Assembly: GCF_002995745.1 (NCBI RefSeq)
Contig: NZ_PVXQ01000013.1
Span: 16,503-80,502 of the forward strand
Length of the DNA stretch: 64,000 bases
Direction: 5' to 3'
Source of the DNA: Clostridium vincentii
Lineage (GTDB): Bacteria; Bacillota; Clostridia; Clostridiales; Clostridiaceae
The notes under the pieces are model-generated. The model worked only from the letters and a program-made list of their open reading frames with translations, made no database searches and had not been told where the DNA came from. Shown here piece by piece: positions 6,940 to 15,799 of the stretch. Position numbers and translations under genes: made by a program. Numbering within the stretch: position 1 is the first letter of the stretch; each line of letters opens with the position of its first letter.

Positions 6940-9588
6940 TTATGTATTTACACCTTCATTTAGGTCAGCATCTTCTTCATCTTTTTCCATATCATTTACA
7001 AATACCTTGTATATTTGAATTATGAAAGTAGGTAAAAATGCTAGTAAGTATATACCTGCAATTAAGGTTACATCAAGTTTAGCAACTTCAAATAAATGTT
7101 GTAATGGTGGTACAAATAATACTAGATTTAAGAATACTAAACCAGCACCGAAGGCATACCAACTAAATTTATTAGAAAATATTCCAAGGGCGAAGAGCGA
7201 TTTTTTTCCTCTGCAGTTAAATCCATGAAACAATCTAGCTAAGCATAGAGTAGAGAAGGCCATAGTTTGCGCAATTGCTTTATTTCCAGTAGATAATCCG
7301 ATATGGAAAGCAATTAAAGTAAATATAGCGATTAAAAGACCTTCAACAGCAATTTCTTTCATGAAGTCTTTAGTTAATATAGATTCCTTACTACTTCGTG
7401 GTTGATCTTTTAATAAGTCTTTCCTTGATTTCTCCATACCTATTGCAATAGCAGGCAAACTATCTGTTAATAGATTAATAAATAAAAGATGTACAGCGGC
7501 AAAAGGTACTGGCAGTGCCATAATAGATGAATATAAAACTGCTAGAATTCCTGACATATTACCTGATAGCAAGAATCTGATTGAATTCTTTATGTTTGTA
7601 TAAATATTTCTACCATTAGTTATAGCCTTAACAATAGTAGCGAAGTTGTCATCAGTAAGGATCATAGAAGCTGCATCCTTAGAAACTTCAGTACCTGTGA
7701 TACCCATAGCAATTCCTATATCAGCTTGTTTTAAAGCGGGAGCATCATTAACCCCATCACCTGTCATAGCAACAATGTGGCCTCTATTTTGCCATGCACC
7801 TACTATACGAATTTTATGTTCGGGAGAAACTCTTGCATAAACTGAAATGTGCTCAAGCTTTTTATTAAGTTCATCTTCAGAAAGCTTGTCAAGTTCTAAG
7901 CCTTCAAGAGCTATGTCTCCATCTTGTAAAATACCTATTTGTTTAGCAATAGCAGAGGCAGTAATCTTATGGTCTCCGGTAATCATAATAGGTTTAATTC
8001 CAGCCATTATACAATCTTTAACAGCTTCAGCGGATTCTACTCTTGGTGGGTCAATCATAGAGACTAATCCAAGGAATACATATCCATGCTCATCATCTAA
8101 AGAAAGATCTTTTTCGTTAGGCAATACCTTATAAGCAAAGGCAAGTACTCTTAAACCATGTTGTGAAAGAGATGTATTTGTATTAACTATTTTTTCTTTA
8201 TCCGTAGGTAGGATCTCACGAATTCCAACAGAGGTTTTAATATGAGTAATTCTATTTAGTAATACATCAAAAGCTCCCTTAGTATACATAATATATTCTC
8301 CATCAATTTTGTGGACAGTACTCATAAGTTTTCTGTCAGAATCAAAAGGGATTTCATTAAGTCTACTATGTTTAGTTCTAACATCACCTTCAATAAATGA
8401 ATGACTACGACCTAGGTTTACAAAAGCAACTTCAGTAGGGTCACCCATTTCAACTCCATAAACGGAAGTTGAATCATTACATAATATTGCAGCTCTTAAA
8501 ATAGATTTATGAACTGCATTAGATAGATCTAAATTCTCAGATTCAATTAAACTATCATCAACGTATATTTGCTTGGTTGTCATCTTGTTTTGTGTTAAAG
8601 TACCTGTCTTATCAGAGCAGATTATTGAAACACAACCAAGACTTTCAACGGATTTTAGATCTTTAATTATAGCATGTTGGTTTGCCATCTTTTGAGTACC
8701 TAAAGCTAGTACTATCGTAACAATGGAACTTAAGGCTTCAGGGATTGCAGCAACAGCTAAAGCAACAGCGAACATTAAGGAGTCAAGCATAGGTCTGTTC
8801 CTATAAAGACTTAATCCAAAAACAATTATGCAAATTACTAGAATAATAAGGGCTAGTTTTTTACTGAAATCATCTAAGGTTAGTTGAAGAGGTGTCTTTT
8901 TTTCCTTAGTTTGCTCCATTAATGTTGCAATTTTCCCAAGTTCAGTATTCATACCAGAAGTAGTAACAACAACAGTTGCTCGTCCATAAGTAACTAATGA
9001 ACTAGAGAAGACCATATTTTTTTGATCTCCAAGGGCAATTTCAGTTTCATTTATAACTTCAGCGAATTTTTCTACAGCTTCAGATTCACCTGTAAGAGAA
9101 CTTTCATTAATTCTTAATGAAAAGTTTTCAATAATACGACCGTCAGCCACAACTAAATCTCCAGATTCAAGTAATAAAATATCTCCAGGTAAAACCTCTC
9201 TAGAAGGAATTTCAACCTTAATCCCATCTCTAATTACTTTTGCACTTGGTGCTGATAAAGCCTTTAAGCTTTTTAAAGATTGTTCAGCTTTTACATGCTG
9301 AACAGTTCCTAAAATTGCATTCATAATAATAACTGCAAAAATAACTATAGTGCTTTCAGAATTACCAGTTGCCATTGAAACAAGTGCAGCAATAATTAGG
9401 ATAACTACTAGTAAATCCTTAAACTGTTCAAGAAATATTACTAAAGTACTTTTCTTTTTCTTTTCAGTTAATTCATTAAATCCATTTTTTTCTAAAGAGC
9501 TTTCTACTTGAGCTGTAGATAAACCATTTTTTTCTACATTAAAAACTTTTAGGACATCCGTTGATGTCTTTGAAAAAAACTTTTCCAT
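6940..9588 (-). CDS. P-type (P2) cation-transporting ATPase, probable Mn2+/Ca2+ exporter
   Basis: ATP-driven export of a divalent cation across the membrane. 882 residues, the usual length for SERCA/PMCA-like bacterial pumps. Order seen: cation-ATPase N domain, two transmembrane helices near 50-95, TGES actuator loop, helices 3-4 with the P2-type AIPEAL motif, phosphorylation site ICSDKTGTLTQNKM, nucleotide domain, hinge MTGDGVNDAPALKQADIGIAMG and six C-terminal helices. Sequence alone would give a calcium pump. The Mn2+-type riboswitch directly upstream argues for manganese export, as for YoaB of Lactococcus and MgtA of pneumococcus. It stands alone, with no pump partner beside it. Confidence 0.9.
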   Translation of the reverse strand: MEKFFSKTSTDVLKVFNVEKNGLSTAQVESSLEKNGFNELTEKKKKSTLVIFLEQFKDLLVVILIIAALVSMATGNSESTIVIFAVIIMNAILGTVQHVKAEQSLKSLKALSAPSAKVIRDGIKVEIPSREVLPGDILLLESGDLVVADGRIIENFSLRINESSLTGESEAVEKFAEVINETEIALGDQKNMVFSSSLVTYGRATVVVTTSGMNTELGKIATLMEQTKEKKTPLQLTLDDFSKKLALIILVICIIVFGLSLYRNRPMLDSLMFAVALAVAAIPEALSSIVTIVLALGTQKMANQHAIIKDLKSVESLGCVSIICSDKTGTLTQNKMTTKQIYVDDSLIESENLDLSNAVHKSILRAAILCNDSTSVYGVEMGDPTEVAFVNLGRSHSFIEGDVRTKHSRLNEIPFDSDRKLMSTVHKIDGEYIMYTKGAFDVLLNRITHIKTSVGIREILPTDKEKIVNTNTSLSQHGLRVLAFAYKVLPNEKDLSLDDEHGYVFLGLVSMIDPPRVESAEAVKDCIMAGIKPIMITGDHKITASAIAKQIGILQDGDIALEGLELDKLSEDELNKKLEHISVYARVSPEHKIRIVGAWQNRGHIVAMTGDGVNDAPALKQADIGIAMGITGTEVSKDAASMILTDDNFATIVKAITNGRNIYTNIKNSIRFLLSGNMSGILAVLYSSIMALPVPFAAVHLLFINLLTDSLPAIAIGMEKSRKDLLKDQPRSSKESILTKDFMKEIAVEGLLIAIFTLIAFHIGLSTGNKAIAQTMAFSTLCLARLFHGFNCRGKKSLFALGIFSNKFSWYAFGAGLVFLNLVLFVPPLQHLFEVAKLDVTLIAGIYLLAFLPTFIIQIYKVFVNDMEKDEEDADLNEGVNT

Positions 9589-9629
9589 AATATGCTCTCC
9601 TCCTAAAATTTATAAGTGAATAAGATAAT

Positions 9630-9760
9630 AAAAAAAGACCTTTAATATAAATAGGATAAGCCTAATTATATTAAAAGTCTTGTAACCATAAAGGTATATA
9701 ACACCAGGTTTAAAAAAACCGGGATTGTTGATGTTATATTTTAAACTACTCCCTTTTAAT
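9630..9760 (-). promoter_or_regulatory. yybP-ykoY (Mn2+) riboswitch with terminator
   Basis: The minus-strand leader carries the class signature in order: AAAAGGGAGTAG (9757-9746), ACATCAACAATCCCGG (9734-9719), AACCTGGTGTTATATACCTT (9710-9691) and GTTACAAGACTTT (9686-9674). P1 pairs ATTAAAAG (9760-9753) with CTTTTAAT (9677-9670). The same 3' strand also forms the left arm of a terminator: AGACTTTTAATATAA pairs with TTATATTAAAGGTCT and a T run follows at 9636-9630. The two folds exclude each other, so ligand-stabilised P1 should block termination, an ON switch. The class is known to sense Mn2+. Confidence 0.9.
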
Positions 9761-9784
9761 CTTAAATTATTTATTTATAGTACA

Positions 9785-9813
9785 ATAATACGTGACTGCA
9801 AAAAAAATGTCAA
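9785..9813 (-). promoter_or_regulatory. Promoter of the riboswitch-controlled ATPase
   Basis: Minus strand: consensus TTGACA at 9813-9808, 17-bp spacer, TATTAT at 9790-9785. Transcription would start about 10-15 bases before the riboswitch P1. Confidence 0.85.
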
Positions 9814-10012
9814 TAAAATAAATTTAAAAAATTTAAAAAGATAGGAATGGAATTAGAATTTAAGCAGATACTAATTAGTTATTCTCATTAATAGAATATG
9901 GTGACAAAAAATGAAAAGGATATTAAATTTTCTTTAGCCTGAATTATAATAATCACAACATACCAACTGGTCATATAATAGAGTAATAACACTGATATGG
10001 AGTTGGAAATTA

Positions 10013-11080
10013 GTGATATACGGGCTGATTTTAGCTGGAGGTAAAGGTAGTAGATTATACCCTTTATCCAGAGTAAATGAACCAAAGCAATTTCTCAAAA
10101 TAATAAATGAAAAAAGTTTTTTGGTTAATACAGTAGATAGAGTAACTCCCTTGATAAGCAAAGAAAATCTATATGTTGTTACAAATAAAGATTATCAAGA
10201 GAAAATAAGGGAAGAACTTCAAGATATTAATAGAGAAAATATTGTTGCTGAGCCTAGCAATAAGGAAACTGCAACATGTATAGGTCTTTCAGCAGTAAAA
10301 TTACTAAAAAAAGATGTAGATGCGATAATTGTAGTTCTTCCATCAGATCATTATATAGAAGGAGAAAAAAATTATCTGGAGACACTTAAGCAGGGTGTTG
10401 AACTTGCAAATAGACGAAGGGCGATAATTACTTTAGGAATAGAGCCAACAAGGGCAGAGACTGGATATGGATATATTGAAATGGGAGAAAGAATTCCAGG
10501 GAATATTGCTACCTATAAAGTAGCTAGATTTACAGAAAAACCTAATGCAGAGGTTGCTACAGACTTTTTAAGTAAAGGAACTTATCTTTGGAATTCTGGA
10601 ATGTTTATATTTAGAGCAGATGTAATTCTTAGGGAAATAGAGAAATATTTACCGAAAATGCATAAGTCCCTAATGGAGATATATAAACACATTGGAGAAG
10701 ATGATGAGGAGAAGGTAACAATAGAACAATATAAGCTTATAGACGGTATTTCTATAGATTTTGGTGTTATGCAAAAAACAAGGAAGGCTCATGTAATAAA
10801 ATGCGATTTCTCATGGGATGATATAGGAAGCTTTTCGTCATTAAGTAGATTTCTTGGAAGGTATAGAAATAATAGTATCTCTAAAAATGTTCATTTAGAA
10901 GAATGCGAAAATTGTTCTATATTTGGTAAGGGAAATCTGATAATTGGCTTAGGAGTTAAAGATCTGGTGGTAGTTGATGCCGGCGATGTAATATTGATCA
11001 TGGATAAAAATAAGGATCAAGAAATAAAGCAATTATTAAATAATTTAGGTAAAGAAAAAAAATACAAAGAATATTTATAA
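10013..11080 (+). CDS. manC: Mannose-1-phosphate guanylyltransferase
   Basis: Makes GDP-mannose from GTP and mannose-1-phosphate for glycan synthesis. 355 residues: the nucleotidyltransferase plus a short left-handed beta-helix, without the C-terminal isomerase domain of two-domain AlgA/ManC proteins. The signature GLILAGGKGSRLYPLSR at residues 4-20 binds the nucleotide. KQFL, VLPSDHYI, ETGYGYIEMG, FTEKPN and YLWNSGMF follow in the family's order. The start is GTG at 10013 behind GGAG at 9999-10002; an ATG at 9997 is in another frame. It is a single-gene unit ended by a terminator. It could feed the surface-glycan genes at 49-52 kb, but that link is only inferred. Confidence 0.92.
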   Translation: MIYGLILAGGKGSRLYPLSRVNEPKQFLKIINEKSFLVNTVDRVTPLISKENLYVVTNKDYQEKIREELQDINRENIVAEPSNKETATCIGLSAVKLLKKDVDAIIVVLPSDHYIEGEKNYLETLKQGVELANRRRAIITLGIEPTRAETGYGYIEMGERIPGNIATYKVARFTEKPNAEVATDFLSKGTYLWNSGMFIFRADVILREIEKYLPKMHKSLMEIYKHIGEDDEEKVTIEQYKLIDGISIDFGVMQKTRKAHVIKCDFSWDDIGSFSSLSRFLGRYRNNSISKNVHLEECENCSIFGKGNLIIGLGVKDLVVVDAGDVILIMDKNKDQEIKQLLNNLGKEKKYKEYL

Positions 11081-11082
11081 TA

Positions 11083-11128
11083 AATAAGCTGTTCCAAAAT
11101 CATTTAAATAATTTTGGAACAGCTTATT
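11083..11128. terminator. Bidirectional terminator between manC and the DeoR gene
   Basis: A perfect 18-bp stem (11083-11100 with 11111-11128) and a 10-nt loop sit between two convergent genes. A/T-rich flanks make it work on either strand. Confidence 0.9.
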
Positions 11129-11130
11129 TA

Positions 11131-11937
11131 TTATTTGTAATCTAAAGGTATTACAGTAACACCTTTATCTTGAAATTCATAAATGTCACTTTCTTTAATA
11201 TCAGAATCTGTAATTAGATGAGAGATTTCATGTATATCTCCACTAGAAAAACTGTGATGTTTTCCTACTTTTAAACTATCGGCTAGAACATAGACCGGGC
11301 CACTACAACGATTTATCATTTCATGATTGATTAATGTTTCTTCAAGGACTGAAGTGCTGATACCTGAATCAAAAGTTATTCCACTCACACCTAAAAAACA
11401 TTTATCTGCCGTTATTTTAGAAAGAATATAAGTGGCGAATTCTCCAATTAAAGATTGTTTTCTTTCATAAACTTGGCCACCTGTTAATACTAGTTCAATA
11501 TTAGGACCAATAGTTGATTGAAGAGCCTTACCATTATTAGTAACCACATAGATCCTTTTATCACCTAAATATTCAAGTATTAAAAGTGCAGTTGAACTGG
11601 AATTTATGAAGATTGTATCTCCATCCTCTATTAAATCAGCTGCATATTTTGCAAGGATGTGTCTTTTTTCATTATAAGTTGAATCAAATATATTCTCTTT
11701 AGAATTAACTTTATTATCGTTATCTATATTAGTAGCTAATTTAGCACCGCCATAGTATCTGACTATTAAACCTTCATCATCTAAAGCTTGTAAATCTCTT
11801 CTTAAAGTAAGAGGAGATATATTTAATTTTTCTGCTAGCTCATTAGTGTTAATTGATTCATTGTTACTTATATAATCTAAAATTCTTTCTCTCCTTTTAG
11901 AGACTATGCTGTGAGTTTTTTTCATATCTATCGCCAT
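11131..11937 (-). CDS. DeoR-family transcriptional regulator of the ascorbate operon (UlaR-like)
   Basis: DNA-binding repressor that senses a phosphorylated sugar intermediate. 268 residues. An N-terminal DeoR winged helix (about residues 14-70) holds RRERILDYISNNESINTNEL, LNISPLTLRRDLQAL and the DeoR wing end RYYGGAKL. The C-terminal DeoRC sensor domain shows the usual IFINSSSTALLILEYL, VVTNNGKAL, LTGGQVYERKQSLIGEFA and KCFLGVSGI. It is divergent from ulaG with a 314-bp gap that contains an inverted repeat. E. coli UlaR is also of this family, so control of the ula genes is a strong inference; the effector (L-ascorbate-6-phosphate in E. coli) is not shown here. Confidence 0.9.
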   Translation of the reverse strand: MAIDMKKTHSIVSKRRERILDYISNNESINTNELAEKLNISPLTLRRDLQALDDEGLIVRYYGGAKLATNIDNDNKVNSKENIFDSTYNEKRHILAKYAADLIEDGDTIFINSSSTALLILEYLGDKRIYVVTNNGKALQSTIGPNIELVLTGGQVYERKQSLIGEFATYILSKITADKCFLGVSGITFDSGISTSVLEETLINHEMINRCSGPVYVLADSLKVGKHHSFSSGDIHEISHLITDSDIKESDIYEFQDKGVTVIPLDYK

Positions 11938-12251
11938 CCTTACTTTATAAATATAATTTAAGTATATTTATAAATTCATATTTAAATCTTTAAACAAATT
12001 ACTATTCTATATATATTCCCTATAACTATTATATAACAAACATTCAAAAAGTTCAATTAAAACAATCAAAATAGAATAAAAGTAAAAGAAACAAAAATAA
12101 TTCAAAAAAAGCTTGAATTATTTGAATGATTGAAGTAATATGAATACATAAACAAGCAAAACAATCAAAAAAAATAAAACAGAAAGTTCAAAAATAGTAA
12201 AAACAATAAAAGTCTATAAAAATAAATTATAATATGTAAGGGGAGATTAAA
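11938..12251. other. AT-rich divergent control region between the DeoR gene and ulaG
   Basis: 314 bp with no gene. It is unusually A-rich on the plus strand. Besides the inverted repeat listed separately, it carries two similar A-rich blocks: one at 12050-12083 beginning AAGTTCAATTAAAACAATC, and one at 12184-12213 beginning AAGTTCAAAAATAGTAAAAA. AACAATCAAA occurs at 12061 and again near 12160. A TATAAT lies at 12228-12233 without a good -35 partner. The AGGGGAG ribosome-binding site of ulaG is at 12239-12245. Confidence 0.6.
12096..12122. promoter_or_regulatory. Candidate DeoR/UlaR operator (inverted repeat)
   Basis: AATAATTCAA (12096-12105) and TTGAATTATT (12113-12122) are perfect 10-bp inverted arms around a 7-nt spacer. 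They lie midway between a DeoR-family gene and its likely target. The half-site TTGAAT recurs just downstream (12122-12127), and a related TTGAAG at 12130-12135. Confidence 0.5.
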
Positions 12252-13316
12252 ATGTCACAAGTAGATAATATTACAAGAGAATCATGGATACTTAAAACTT
12301 TTCCAGAATGGGGAACTTGGTTAAATGAAGAAATAGCAGAAGAACAAGTAAAACCAGGAACATTTTCAATGTGGTGGCTAGGATGTACAGGCATATGGGT
12401 TAAATCAGAAGGCGGCACAAATATTTGTATGGATTTTTGGTGTGGAAGTGGAAAGAATACAAGAGCAAATAAAAATATAGGACCTCAACATCAAATGGCT
12501 AGAATGAGTGGAGGAAAGAAGCTTCAACCAAATTTAAGGGTAGCACCTTTCGTATTAGATCCATTTGGAATTAGGGAAATTGATGCAGTTGTATCAACAC
12601 ATGACCATAATGATCATATTGATATAAATGTTGCTGCAGCAGTTATGCAAAATTGTGATTCAAGTGTTCCGTTCATTGGACCAAAAGCATGTGTAGATAA
12701 ATGGATCGGATGGGGAGTACCAAAAGAGAGATGTATAATTGTTAAACCAGGAGATACAATAAAAATTAAAGATATAGAAATAGTTGCATTAGAATCATTC
12801 GATAGAACAGCATTAATTACAGAACCACCAATGGGTGATATAAGAGGAACAATGCCAATTGATATGGATATTAAGGCAGTTAATTATTTAATAAAAACTC
12901 CAGGTGGAAATCTTTATCATAGTGGAGATTCACATTATTCAAATTATTATGCAAAGCATGGAAACGATTATAAAATTGATGTTGCATTAGGATCATATGG
13001 AGAAAATCCAAGAGGAATCACAGATAAGATGACATCAGTAGATATTTTAAGAATGGCAGAATCGCTAAAGACAAAAGTAGTTATTCCATTCCATCATGAT
13101 ATCTGGTCAAATTTCCAGGCTGATACAAAGGAAATATTAGAATTGTTTGATATGAGAAAAGATAGATTACAATATAAATTCAATCCATTTATTTGGCAAG
13201 TTGGAGGTAAATTCACATTCCCAGAAGATAGTACACACAGAGAATATCATTATCCAAGAGGCTTTGATGATTGTTTCTCAACAGAAATAAATCTACCATA
13301 TAAATCATTTTTATAA
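12252..13316 (+). CDS. ulaG: L-ascorbate-6-phosphate lactonase
   Basis: Opens the lactone ring of L-ascorbate-6-phosphate to 3-keto-L-gulonate-6-phosphate, the first cytoplasmic step after PTS import. 354 residues, the same length as E. coli UlaG, with near-identical runs such as [49 protein letters not shown] and [15 protein letters not shown]. The metallo-beta-lactamase metal motif THDHNDHID is at residues 116-124. The SD AGGGGAG lies 6 bases before ATG 12252. It is the first gene of the operon and 58 bases before ulaC. Confidence 0.97.
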   Translation: MSQVDNITRESWILKTFPEWGTWLNEEIAEEQVKPGTFSMWWLGCTGIWVKSEGGTNICMDFWCGSGKNTRANKNIGPQHQMARMSGGKKLQPNLRVAPFVLDPFGIREIDAVVSTHDHNDHIDINVAAAVMQNCDSSVPFIGPKACVDKWIGWGVPKERCIIVKPGDTIKIKDIEIVALESFDRTALITEPPMGDIRGTMPIDMDIKAVNYLIKTPGGNLYHSGDSHYSNYYAKHGNDYKIDVALGSYGENPRGITDKMTSVDILRMAESLKTKVVIPFHHDIWSNFQADTKEILELFDMRKDRLQYKFNPFIWQVGGKFTFPEDSTHREYHYPRGFDDCFSTEINLPYKSFL

Positions 13317-13374
13317 TATATATAGGGGGTTAAAAAAATTAACCCTCTATATTAAAAATCAGGAGGCAGACATT

Positions 13375-13836
13375 ATGTTACAAGAATTAATAGATAAAAA
13401 AAGATATTCATTTCATGAAGGTTTTGATACTTGGGAAGAAGCAGTTCAAGCTTCTTGTAAACCTTTAATAGAGGATGGAGCAATAGAAAGTGCTTATGTG
13501 GATGCAATAATAGCAAATGTGAAAAAATATGGACCATATATAGTTATAGCACCAAACATTTGCATACCACATGCTCAAGAAGGGATTGTAGGAGTTAATG
13601 AAACAGCAATGTGTTTTATGAGAACTAAAAATCCAGTTCATTTTGGTGATGATTCAGAACAGGATGCAAGATTATTTTTTGTATTAGCATCAACAGATAA
13701 TAATGTACATTTAGAAAATTTATCAAATATGGTTGGATTAGTAGAGGATGAAGCAATAGTAGATAAATTACTTGAAGCTGAGTGCAAGGAAGATTTAGAA
13801 AAAATTGTTGAAATCTTAAAAGCAAAGTCTATATAA
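13375..13836 (+). CDS. ulaC: PTS system ascorbate-specific EIIA component
   Basis: Accepts phosphate from HPr and passes it to UlaB. 153 residues, a normal EIIA of the mannitol/fructose-like fold. The phosphorylated His is most likely His66 in the conserved ICIPHAQ motif, and GPYIVIAPN precedes it as in other UlaC proteins. The SD AGGAGG at about 13361 precedes ATG 13375. Between ulaG and ulaC lies a short imperfect inverted repeat (GGGGGTTAA / TTAACCCTC, 13324-13348) without a long T run, perhaps a processing or attenuation element. Confidence 0.94.
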   Translation: MLQELIDKKRYSFHEGFDTWEEAVQASCKPLIEDGAIESAYVDAIIANVKKYGPYIVIAPNICIPHAQEGIVGVNETAMCFMRTKNPVHFGDDSEQDARLFFVLASTDNNVHLENLSNMVGLVEDEAIVDKLLEAECKEDLEKIVEILKAKSI

Positions 13837-13924
13837 CCAAATTAATGGTTAATAAGGATAGAAAGAAAAACTATACGAATAAAGATAACTTAAAATAAAT
13901 TTATTAAACATAGGGGGAAATAAA

Positions 13925-15385
13925 ATGGAAATATTATTAAGTGTATGGAAATTTTTTCAGGTAAATATTTTGACAAACCCAGCATTCTTTATAGGATTTA
14001 TAGTACTTATAGGTTATTTGCTATTAAAACGTCCAATATATGAGGCAATAGCAGGATTTATAAAAGCTATAGTTGGTTATTTGATCTTAAACGTAGCAGC
14101 AGGAGGACTTGTAAATAACTTCCGGCCAATACTAGCAGGATTAAAAGACAGGTTTAATTTAACCGCTGCAGTTATTGATCCTTATTTTGGACAAACAGCA
14201 GCACAATCAGCCGTAGAAAATGCGGGTAGATCCTTCTCACTTATGATGATAGTACTATTAATAGCATTTATTTTTAATATAATCTTAGTATTATTTAGAA
14301 AACAGACAAAAATAAGAACAGTATTTATTACGGGTCACATAATGGTTCAACAATCAGCAACAGCATTATGGATAGTAATATTCTGTTTCCCAGAGTTAGC
14401 TGATACACAAGTAGTAGTTATGCTCGGTTTATTACTTGGAACTTATTGGGCAGTAGCGTCAAACCTTACAGTTGAGGCAACTCAAGAATTAACTGAAGGT
14501 GCTGGATTTGCAGTTGGGCATCAACAAATGTTTGGAATTTGGATTACAGACAAAATAGCAGGAAAAATTGGTAATAAAGAAAAATCAATAGAACATCTTA
14601 AATTGCCAGGGTTCTTACAGATTTTTAATGATAACGTAGTTGCAACCGGTATCCTAATGATGATATTCTTCGGAGCAATCATGGGAATATTAGGAGCAGA
14701 CTTAATGCATGAAATAGATAAAACATTTGCAGTCGATAGGAACTTTGTATTTTATATAATGGAAAAATCATTAAACTTTGCAGTGTACTTAAGCATATTA
14801 CAACTTGGTGTTAAAATGTTCGTTGCAGAACTTACAGAATCATTCCAAGGTATTTCAGATAAAATTTTACCAGGATCAATGCCAGCAGTTGACTGTGCAG
14901 CAACCTATGGATTTGGGCATGCTAATGCAGTAACAATTGGATTCTTATTTGGAGCATTAGGTCAATTTATATCAATTATAGGATTAGTAGTATTTAAAAG
15001 TCCAGTATTAATAATCACAGGTTTCGTACCAGTATTTTTTGATAATGCAACTTTTGCAGTATTTGCAAATAGAAAAGGTGGATTACGAGCAGCAATGATC
15101 ATTCCCTTCGTATCAGGAATTATACAAGTATTAGGGGGAGCATTTGCAGCTTACTACTTTGGATTAGCACAATATGGCGGATGGCATGGAAACTTTGATT
15201 TTGATACAGTATGGCCAGTAATCGGAGTTCTTATGAAAAACTTTCAATATGTAGGCTTTGGCGTTGTAGTGCTAGCATTACTTGCAATACCACAATTCCA
15301 ATATAGAAAAAATAGGAAAGGTTATTTTAAAATAGCAGAAAACTATGAAGAATATATTAGTGAAATGGAAGAAGCAAAAGCTTAA
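13925..15385 (+). CDS. ulaA: PTS system ascorbate-specific EIIC permease
   Basis: Membrane channel that translocates L-ascorbate for phosphorylation on C6. 486 residues with about 11 hydrophobic segments spread over the whole protein. The family's conserved stretches are seen: GGLVNNFRPILAGL, MVQQSATALWIVIF, TEGAGFAVGHQQMFGIW, and GSMPAVDCAATYGFGHANAVTIGFLFG. The last is the substrate-binding core of UlaA/SgaT proteins. The SD GGGGG precedes ATG 13925. It is 13 bases upstream of ulaB, with EIIA two genes back, so all three PTS parts are present. Confidence 0.96.
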   Translation: MEILLSVWKFFQVNILTNPAFFIGFIVLIGYLLLKRPIYEAIAGFIKAIVGYLILNVAAGGLVNNFRPILAGLKDRFNLTAAVIDPYFGQTAAQSAVENAGRSFSLMMIVLLIAFIFNIILVLFRKQTKIRTVFITGHIMVQQSATALWIVIFCFPELADTQVVVMLGLLLGTYWAVASNLTVEATQELTEGAGFAVGHQQMFGIWITDKIAGKIGNKEKSIEHLKLPGFLQIFNDNVVATGILMMIFFGAIMGILGADLMHEIDKTFAVDRNFVFYIMEKSLNFAVYLSILQLGVKMFVAELTESFQGISDKILPGSMPAVDCAATYGFGHANAVTIGFLFGALGQFISIIGLVVFKSPVLIITGFVPVFFDNATFAVFANRKGGLRAAMIIPFVSGIIQVLGGAFAAYYFGLAQYGGWHGNFDFDTVWPVIGVLMKNFQYVGFGVVVLALLAIPQFQYRKNRKGYFKIAENYEEYISEMEEAKA

Positions 15386-15398
15386 AGGGGGATTTAAA

Positions 15399-15692
15399 AT
15401 GTTAAAAGTAATAGCAGCTTGCGGAAGCGGTATGGGTTCAAGTCAAATAATAAAGATGAAAATAGGTAAGGTTTTTAAAAAATTAGGTATAGATGTAACA
15501 ATTCAACACAATAGTGTAGGAGAAGCTAAAAGCCAAGCTTCAGGCTTTGATGTGGTATTTTGTTCACAAGTATTAACATCAAATTTTAAGAGAGCAGAAG
15601 ATTCAGGAACTATAATCATAGGATTAAAAAATATTATGTCCGAAAAAGAAATGGAAGAAAAAATCATAGAACAAATAGTAAATAAGGAATAG
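15399..15692 (+). CDS. ulaB: PTS system ascorbate-specific EIIB component
   Basis: Takes phosphate from UlaC on a cysteine and gives it to ascorbate bound in UlaA. 97 residues. The phosphocysteine loop LKVIAACGSGMGSS puts the Cys at residue 8, followed by the usual helix KMKIGKVFKKLGI. The longer reading back to 15345 overlaps ulaA and is rejected, because AAAGGGGGA (15384-15392) sits 6 bases before ATG 15399. Confidence 0.95.
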   Translation: MLKVIAACGSGMGSSQIIKMKIGKVFKKLGIDVTIQHNSVGEAKSQASGFDVVFCSQVLTSNFKRAEDSGTIIIGLKNIMSEKEMEEKIIEQIVNKE

Positions 15693-15701
15693 TTTATCTA
15701 A

Positions 15702-15740
15702 GGCTTAGATGAAATTTAACAATTGAATTTTATCTAAGCC
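15702..15740 (+). other. Intercistronic hairpin between ulaB and the next gene
   Basis: GGCTTAGAT (15702-15710) pairs with ATCTAAGCC (15732-15740), with further A/T pairing inside. No T run follows, so it is not a standard terminator. It separates the transport genes from the catabolic genes and may set transcript stability. Confidence 0.5.
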
Positions 15741-15799
15741 AAAGAATATAGGAGATATAAAAATTACATTAGATTAATGTAAGTTGAGGTGAATGGAAT

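Noticed and set aside
11138..12251. TATAAT at 12228-12233 as the ulaG promoter
   Set aside because: No acceptable -35 at 16-18 bp, and a start there would fall within the ribosome-binding site.
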